From Sphaerochaetaceae bacterium (GTDB lineage Bacteria > Spirochaetota > Spirochaetia > Sphaerochaetales > Sphaerochaetaceae), in NCBI GenBank assembly GCA_024684115.1, contig JAIKXP010000014.1, positions 1-38,485 on the forward strand: a stretch of DNA of 38,485 bases, in the 5' to 3' direction. The position numbers and the translations under genes are program-made. Under the pieces are notes generated by a model. It worked only from the letters and a program-made list of their open reading frames with translations. It was not told the origin of the DNA and did no database searches. This document shows, piece after piece, positions 34,473 to 38,485 of the stretch (position 1 is its first letter; each line of letters starts with the position of its first letter).

Positions 34473-34831
34473 AAACCTCTAGTGCATACATTCAGTTTTT
34501 TCTTATTAAGTAATTTTTTTATATTTTCATGCAACAGCAAGAGAAAAAGGGTTAACAGAAAATTTATACACACACTATTGCACAAGAATTGCACAACTTC
34601 ATGTATAAAACTGTGAAATTATGTGTCTGCGTATCGCGGAAAAACTCGGAAGGATAGGTTTACAACGGAACAATTTGATGAATAATTCCTTTTAATGAAA
34701 TAAGTTATTTATTCTCTTTTTATTTCCGTCTATTTAAAAGTTATATAGAAATTAATTTGAAATAATTTGAAAAAACATGGGTTTCTGAGAGTTTTATCAA
34801 AGGGTTTTGCACAAGAATTGCACAAGCTGTT
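34473..34831. other. Non-coding region with iterons and a DnaA box
   Basis: 359 bp without a convincing gene. A perfect 19-bp repeat, TTGCACAAGAATTGCACAA, occurs at 34578-34596 and 34807-34825 in the same orientation; each copy holds two TTGCACAA units 11 bp apart. TTATACACA (34564-34572) is a consensus DnaA box. TTTATACA/TGTATAAA (34563-34570 / 34602-34609) flank the first copy. The middle is AT-rich. ORFs of 18 and 24 codons starting at 34601 and 34621 lack ribosome sites. Confidence 0.8.
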
Positions 34832-35593
34832 TTAAAGTGATTCTGAAATGGTCTGAAGGGCTGCTACAGCGTACAAAGCTGCCGTTTCACAGCGTAAAAT
34901 GTTGGTTTTCAGTAAAATAGGCTCGAATCCGCCGGCCATCAGCAGCTCACATTCTTCGTCGGTAAACCCACCCTCAGGACCTATGATGACGGCGTATGGA
35001 CCGGCTGTTCCCTGAAGAGCCTGAAGGAGGTTTCTCTGCGTCTCTGTGAGTCTGTTCTGGTGGAAGAAAAAACCTTTTTCGCCGCAGTAGGTGTTTTTGA
35101 AATTAAGCGGAACATCCTTTATATCGACCGGGGCTGTGACCTCGGTCGGAACAAGACTTCCGCTCTGCTGGACAGCTTCCTTCACCATGGCCATATAACG
35201 TGTTGTCCTATTTTCATTTGCTTCGGCTATACAGTTTCTGCTCCTGACCGGAACTATGGCCCTGACGCCCATTTCTGTGGCCCTCTTGATAATCTCATCT
35301 ATCTTCCTTCCCTTGGGCAGGCACTGGTAGAGGATGATTTCTCTTGAGGGTCTGTTTTCCGGAAGAGTGTCCGTAGTCTGCGGAGTCTCTGAAACTTCAC
35401 GGACTGAAAGGGTGCAGCTGCCCTTCCTGATTTTTGTAAGGGTAAGAAGCCAGGTCTTACCAGAGGCATCTCTGCCTGTGATTTCACGCCCTTCCTTCAG
35501 GCGCAGGACGTTGACTATATAGTTGCAGTCGCTGCCTGAGAGGGTGAGTGTTTCCTGGCCACAGAAATCAGGGGGTAGCAGAAAGATTCTCAT
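34832..35593 (-). CDS. rsmE: 16S rRNA m3U1498 methyltransferase RsmE
   Basis: The protein has 253 residues from ATG at 35593 (MRIFLLPPDF). N-terminal PUA-like domain (to about 70) and SPOUT domain with IIGPEGGFTDEE and ILRCETAALYAV, the knotted SAM-binding signature of RsmE. It methylates U1498 of 16S rRNA. The frame extends upstream, but the chosen ATG overlaps the pepP stop by 4 nt (ATGA), the same coupling as lgt-pepP. No terminator hairpin follows. Confidence 0.95.
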   Translation of the reverse strand: MRIFLLPPDFCGQETLTLSGSDCNYIVNVLRLKEGREITGRDASGKTWLLTLTKIRKGSCTLSVREVSETPQTTDTLPENRPSREIILYQCLPKGRKIDEIIKRATEMGVRAIVPVRSRNCIAEANENRTTRYMAMVKEAVQQSGSLVPTEVTAPVDIKDVPLNFKNTYCGEKGFFFHQNRLTETQRNLLQALQGTAGPYAVIIGPEGGFTDEECELLMAGGFEPILLKTNILRCETAALYAVAALQTISESL

Positions 35594-37353
35594 AGCGGTC
35601 TTGTTGCCTTCTTGAGGTAGGCTCTGGCACGTTTGTCTACAAGGGAGATGAGGCTGTTGTAAACCCATTCGTGGTAGCAGTCTATGAGGTGGATTTCCTC
35701 GTCTGTGAGCATTTCCTTCAGGATAAGGCGTCTTTCATAAGGACAGCAGGTGAGCTCTTCAAAGGTGAGGAACTGACCGAACTCAGTCTTTTTGTACTTT
35801 GTGACGGAGATGAGGTTTTCAATCCTGATTCCGTGGCTTCCCTCGCGGTAGAGGCCCGGCTCATCACTTACAACCATGCCTTCCTTGAGGAAGATTCCTG
35901 CACTGGACGGAGCGCTGCTTATTCTCTGAGGTCCTTCATGAACTGCAAGGCGGTGTCCGACTCCGTGACCTGTTCCGTGGAAGAAGTTAAGACCCCTGTT
36001 CCACAGGAACATGTGGGCAAGTATGTCCAGCTGGTGACCGTCAGTGTTGTCCGGGAAAACCTGGGCAGCAAGGGCAAGGTGTCCCTTGAGAACCATGGTG
36101 TAGTCTTCCTTCTGCTGTTTCGTTGCCTTTCCGAAAAGAAGGGTTCTTGTAATATCTGTTGTTCCGAACATGTACTGTCCGCCGGAATCCAGGACGAGAA
36201 GGCCGTTACCGGTAATCTTCCTGTCTGTCTCTTCTGTTGCACTGTAGTGAACTACAGCGCCGTGGTCTGCAAAACCTGCAATTGTGCTGAAAGACGGTCC
36301 AAGATATTCTTTCATCTTCTTTCTCTCGTCCTCGAGGGCTTTGGAGATGGACAGTTCTGTGTAGTAGCCGTCTTTTGACTTGTTTCTCTCAACGTCTGAA
36401 AGGAAGTTGACAAGGGCCACACCGTCAAGAATGTGGGCCTTTCTCATGCCGGCAATCTCTGTTCTGTTCTTGCATGCCTTGAAGTCCGTTGAGTACTCAA
36501 GACCTTCCTGAATCTTAACGGAAGGATCAAGGGCGTTGAAAAGCTCCATGTTTATCCTTGCCGGGTTGAGGCGAAGGGTTACATCTTTAAGCTTTGAGAG
36601 GTGGGAAGCTGTCTCTTCATAAGGAAAGAGTTCAAAGGCTTCCTTTGAAATATCATAGGAAGAGAATCTCTCTGGAGGAGTGAAGAGCTCAACAGTGTCC
36701 TTTCCGATAAGAAGGTGGGATAGGAAGACAGGAGTATCTTCTACATCATCAGCTCTCATGTTGAGAATCCAGGCAATGTCATCAAGGGAGGAGATGAGCA
36801 TGTAGTCAGCCTTGTCCTCCGCTGCCTTCTTCCTCATTCTTTCAATCTTGCTCTTTGTTGTTTCTCCTGAGTACTTGACGCTCATCTTATCAACAGGGGT
36901 TGAAGGCATGTCAGGTCTGTCCGTCCAGATTCTGTTCAACAGATCATCCATGGCGCAGATGGAGATTCCGTTTTTCTCGTAGTTTCTCTTTTCCTTTACC
37001 ATGAGGGTTTCAGCTGCAATTCCGACCCTGTCCTCTTTTGTAAAGGTGTTCTTCAGATAGTCAACGGGACTTGTTGCCTCGGGACCGTTAGTCTTTCTCA
37101 TTTCAAAGACAGTTCCCTTAATCTGGTCTGCACACTGGACAAAATATCTTGAGTCAACCCAGATGAGGGCCTTTTCCAGGGTAACAATTACGGTTCCGGC
37201 GCTTCCGGAGAAGCCGCTTATGAACTTCCTGCTCTGCCATCTTGGGCATACATATTCGCTTTCATGCGGGTCTGTTCCGTTTATAATCCAGGCCTTAAGG
37301 TTATTTTCCCTGAGGACTTCCCTCAGTTTTTCAACTTTTTCATTAACTGTCAT
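35590..37353 (-). CDS. pepP: Xaa-Pro aminopeptidase (M24B family)
   Basis: The protein has 587 residues: two creatinase-like N-terminal domains and a pita-bread catalytic domain with metal ligands D in VLDSGGQY and D in TTDITRT, H in FHGTGHGVG, E in SDEPGLY and E in GIRIENL; a short C-terminal domain follows. This three-domain length matches the cytosolic aminopeptidase P group (like XPNPEP1). It removes N-terminal residues before proline. It overlaps lgt by 4 nt and rsmE by 4 nt, so the three form an operon. Confidence 0.95.
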   Translation of the reverse strand: MTVNEKVEKLREVLRENNLKAWIINGTDPHESEYVCPRWQSRKFISGFSGSAGTVIVTLEKALIWVDSRYFVQCADQIKGTVFEMRKTNGPEATSPVDYLKNTFTKEDRVGIAAETLMVKEKRNYEKNGISICAMDDLLNRIWTDRPDMPSTPVDKMSVKYSGETTKSKIERMRKKAAEDKADYMLISSLDDIAWILNMRADDVEDTPVFLSHLLIGKDTVELFTPPERFSSYDISKEAFELFPYEETASHLSKLKDVTLRLNPARINMELFNALDPSVKIQEGLEYSTDFKACKNRTEIAGMRKAHILDGVALVNFLSDVERNKSKDGYYTELSISKALEDERKKMKEYLGPSFSTIAGFADHGAVVHYSATEETDRKITGNGLLVLDSGGQYMFGTTDITRTLLFGKATKQQKEDYTMVLKGHLALAAQVFPDNTDGHQLDILAHMFLWNRGLNFFHGTGHGVGHRLAVHEGPQRISSAPSSAGIFLKEGMVVSDEPGLYREGSHGIRIENLISVTKYKKTEFGQFLTFEELTCCPYERRLILKEMLTDEEIHLIDCYHEWVYNSLISLVDKRARAYLKKATRPL

Positions 37354-38348
37354 TTTTTCTTTCCTTTACCTTTTGCGTTTCCTTTTGCTGCCTTGAATAC
37401 TGTGGGTTCCTGACGCAGCGACCACAGGACAATTGCTACACCTGCTACTATCATTATGAAGCATAGAATCTGTCCGAGGGAAATATTGAGAAGAGACTTG
37501 AACAGGGCAGTAGGTTCTGTTTCCTTTCCAAGAGCAATTATAAAACCAAGCTGGGAATCCGGTTCCCTGAAGTACTCAATGATAAATCTTACAAGTCCGT
37601 AACCTGCAAAGTAGCATCCGGTTATGAAGCCTCTTCCGATCTTTTTCTTTTCTGCAAGAGGGCAGAGAACGAACCAGAGGATTACAAACAGGAAAATTCC
37701 TTCAAAGAAGGCCTCGTAGAGCTGGGACGGATGGCGGGGAAGATTTACCATATCTCCCACGGTGTAGCTGATTCCGGCCTTATCTGCTGCCTGTCTGACC
37801 CACTCGATGGAGGTGGAAAAAGACGGGGCATAGGGGAAGATCATTCCGTAGGATGTGCCTGTGCACCTGCCCCAGAGTTCTCCGTTTATGAAGTTTCCGA
37901 GTCTTCCGAAGGTGTAGCCAAGGGGGATTCCGGGAATTATTGCATCTGCCAGGTCGAAGAACCTGTATTTATATTTTTTACCGAAAAGCAGGGCTCCGAT
38001 TATGGCTCCGACAACTCCACCGTGGTAGCTCATTCCGGGCAGTCCTACAAAGACACCGTTCTGGAATGGCCAGAATATCATCCATGGATGGGTCCAGTAA
38101 TAGCTTGAACCTTCATAGAGAAGGACTGAGAAGAGTCTTGCACCGAGGATGAGACCTATGATTACATAGAAAAGCAGGGTAGAGCCAAGGTCTTCGTTCA
38201 TGTAACCGAGGGCGCCGGCCTTACACCTTTTTCGGAAAAGAAAGTAGGCAATGGCAAAGGCTACCAGGTACATGACGGCATACCATCTTACAGGAAGAAA
38301 GGAAACAACCGTCGGCGAAATCCATGACGGAAAATCAACATATAACAT
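37350..38348 (-). CDS. lgt: Prolipoprotein diacylglyceryl transferase
   Basis: The protein has 332 residues with seven membrane segments. Conserved MSYHGGVVGA (His essential in the family) and the Lgt signature GRLGNFINGELWGR (about 150-163). It transfers diacylglycerol from phosphatidylglycerol to the lipobox Cys of prelipoproteins, the first step of lipoprotein maturation, important in spirochaetes which are rich in lipoproteins. The C-terminus is basic (KGKGKKK). No Shine-Dalgarno precedes the ATG. It is the first gene of lgt-pepP-rsmE. Confidence 0.97.
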   Translation of the reverse strand: MLYVDFPSWISPTVVSFLPVRWYAVMYLVAFAIAYFLFRKRCKAGALGYMNEDLGSTLLFYVIIGLILGARLFSVLLYEGSSYYWTHPWMIFWPFQNGVFVGLPGMSYHGGVVGAIIGALLFGKKYKYRFFDLADAIIPGIPLGYTFGRLGNFINGELWGRCTGTSYGMIFPYAPSFSTSIEWVRQAADKAGISYTVGDMVNLPRHPSQLYEAFFEGIFLFVILWFVLCPLAEKKKIGRGFITGCYFAGYGLVRFIIEYFREPDSQLGFIIALGKETEPTALFKSLLNISLGQILCFIMIVAGVAIVLWSLRQEPTVFKAAKGNAKGKGKKK

Positions 38349-38354
38349 ATCTGA

Positions 38355-38383
38355 AGTTTAATGAGACGCTCAGGCCTTTGCAA
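38355..38383 (-). promoter_or_regulatory. Proximal promoter of lgt, leaderless geometry
   Basis: On the minus strand TTGCAA (38383-38378), 17-nt spacer, TAAACT (38360-38355), 6 nt from the ATG. The hexamers are moderate matches. Confidence 0.4.
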
Positions 38384-38406
38384 CACTTCACAATAATACA
38401 TATATA

Positions 38407-38435
38407 TCTATACGGCTTTGATATTTTACTGTCAA
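38407..38435 (-). promoter_or_regulatory. Distal promoter of lgt
   Basis: On the minus strand perfect TTGACA (38435-38430), 17-nt spacer, TATAGA (38412-38407). It would give a leader of about 50 nt lacking a ribosome site. Confidence 0.5.
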
Positions 38436-38446
38436 AACGATATATT
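38418..38446 (+). promoter_or_regulatory. Promoter of the right-edge gene
   Basis: TTGATA (38418-38423), 17-nt spacer, TATATT (38441-38446), 7 nt before ATG 38454. It overlaps the distal lgt promoter by 18 bp in the opposite direction. Confidence 0.5.
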
Positions 38447-38453
38447 TATGTTC

Positions 38454-38485
38454 ATGAAAAAGACTTTTAAAAAAATAACGGTATT
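38454..38485 (+). CDS. Start of an unknown gene, cut by the window edge
   Basis: Only MKKTFKKITV is visible, a basic beginning that would suit a signal peptide. Support is the promoter ending 7 nt upstream; no ribosome site is present. An alternative in-frame ATG lies at 38448. Function cannot be inferred. Confidence 0.4.
   Translation, partial: MKKTFKKITV

Noticed and set aside
34601-34695. Short ORFs of 18 and 24 codons in the iteron region; the latter has an HTH-like look (RIAEKLGRIG).
   Set aside because: Too short, no ribosome site, no supporting context; chance frames are expected at this length.
35671-36378. 235-codon plus-strand ORF opposite pepP.
   Set aside because: Shadow of the aminopeptidase gene; Cys/Val-rich composition typical of reversed codons.
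1-38485. Mobile elements, prophage, CRISPR, defence or toxin-antitoxin genes.
   Set aside because: No transposase, integrase, repeat-spacer array or small paired genes were seen; gene content is core throughout.

Overview
The window is spirochaete chromosome around a replication origin, most likely from the genus Treponema. Evidence: an AT-leaning genome, the block dnaA-dnaN-recF-DUF721(dciA)-rpmH-rnpA-yidC-khpB, ParAB with perfect parS sites, a cyclophilin-FKBP fusion of a type reported from Treponema, a PepD dipeptidase, a TraB-like membrane protein and several secreted proteins without wide homologues. No phage, insertion sequence, CRISPR array or foreign island was seen; this is core chromosome. 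Species cannot be named from the sequence alone.

Layout. 1-3.9 kb: secreted tyrosine-phosphatase-like protein plus a small unknown (minus), a sodium:solute symporter (plus), a DUF3267 membrane metalloprotease (minus). 4.0-4.8 kb: stable-RNA cluster on the minus strand (tRNA-Arg, three tRNA-Ser, 4.5S SRP RNA), each unit with a visible promoter and/or terminator. 4.8-11.2 kb: minus-strand genes for a secreted unknown, a PAP2 phosphatase, recR-ybaB-dnaX, a TerB/J-domain membrane protein and a six-hairpin glycosidase. 11.3-14.5 kb: pepD, a YgjP-type metalloprotease and a GT4 glycosyltransferase (minus). 14.6-16.7 kb: TraB-family protein and serine acetyltransferase (plus). 16.7-20.7 kb: radA, dual-family immunophilin, parB, parA (minus). 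20.8-25.8 kb: a NifU-like scaffold (plus), then gyrA and gyrB (minus). 25.8-33.4 kb: AT-rich gyrB/dnaA divergent region, dnaA, a dnaA-dnaN spacer with DnaA-box-like sequences, then dnaN, recF, dciA, rpmH, rnpA, yidC, khpB (plus). 33.4-38.4 kb: PfkB-family kinase, rsmE, pepP, lgt (minus). A plus-strand gene begins at the right edge.

Gene direction flips at the dnaA/gyrB junction: left genes are mostly minus and right genes plus, as expected for leading-strand genes leaving an origin at about 25.8-27.6 kb. Replication (DnaA, DnaN, DnaX, gyrase), recombination (RecF, RecR, RadA), segregation (ParAB/parS), RNase P protein, L34 and membrane insertion (YidC, KhpB, SRP RNA) are thus concentrated in one high-dosage region.

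Most interesting signals: (1) nine genes at the head of transcription units have no Shine-Dalgarno but carry a -10-like hexamer only 6-9 nt before the ATG, often with a -35 at 17 nt, suggesting widespread leaderless or near-leaderless mRNAs including dnaA, dnaX and parA; (2) an unexplained non-coding stretch (34473-34831) with two perfect copies of a 19-bp iteron pair and a DnaA box; (3) operator-like inverted repeats and overlapping divergent promoters; (4) gyrase residues at quinolone-contact positions that differ from E. coli; (5) unusual tRNAs (Arg anticodon GCG; mispaired stems). Promoter calls are by eye and are inference.
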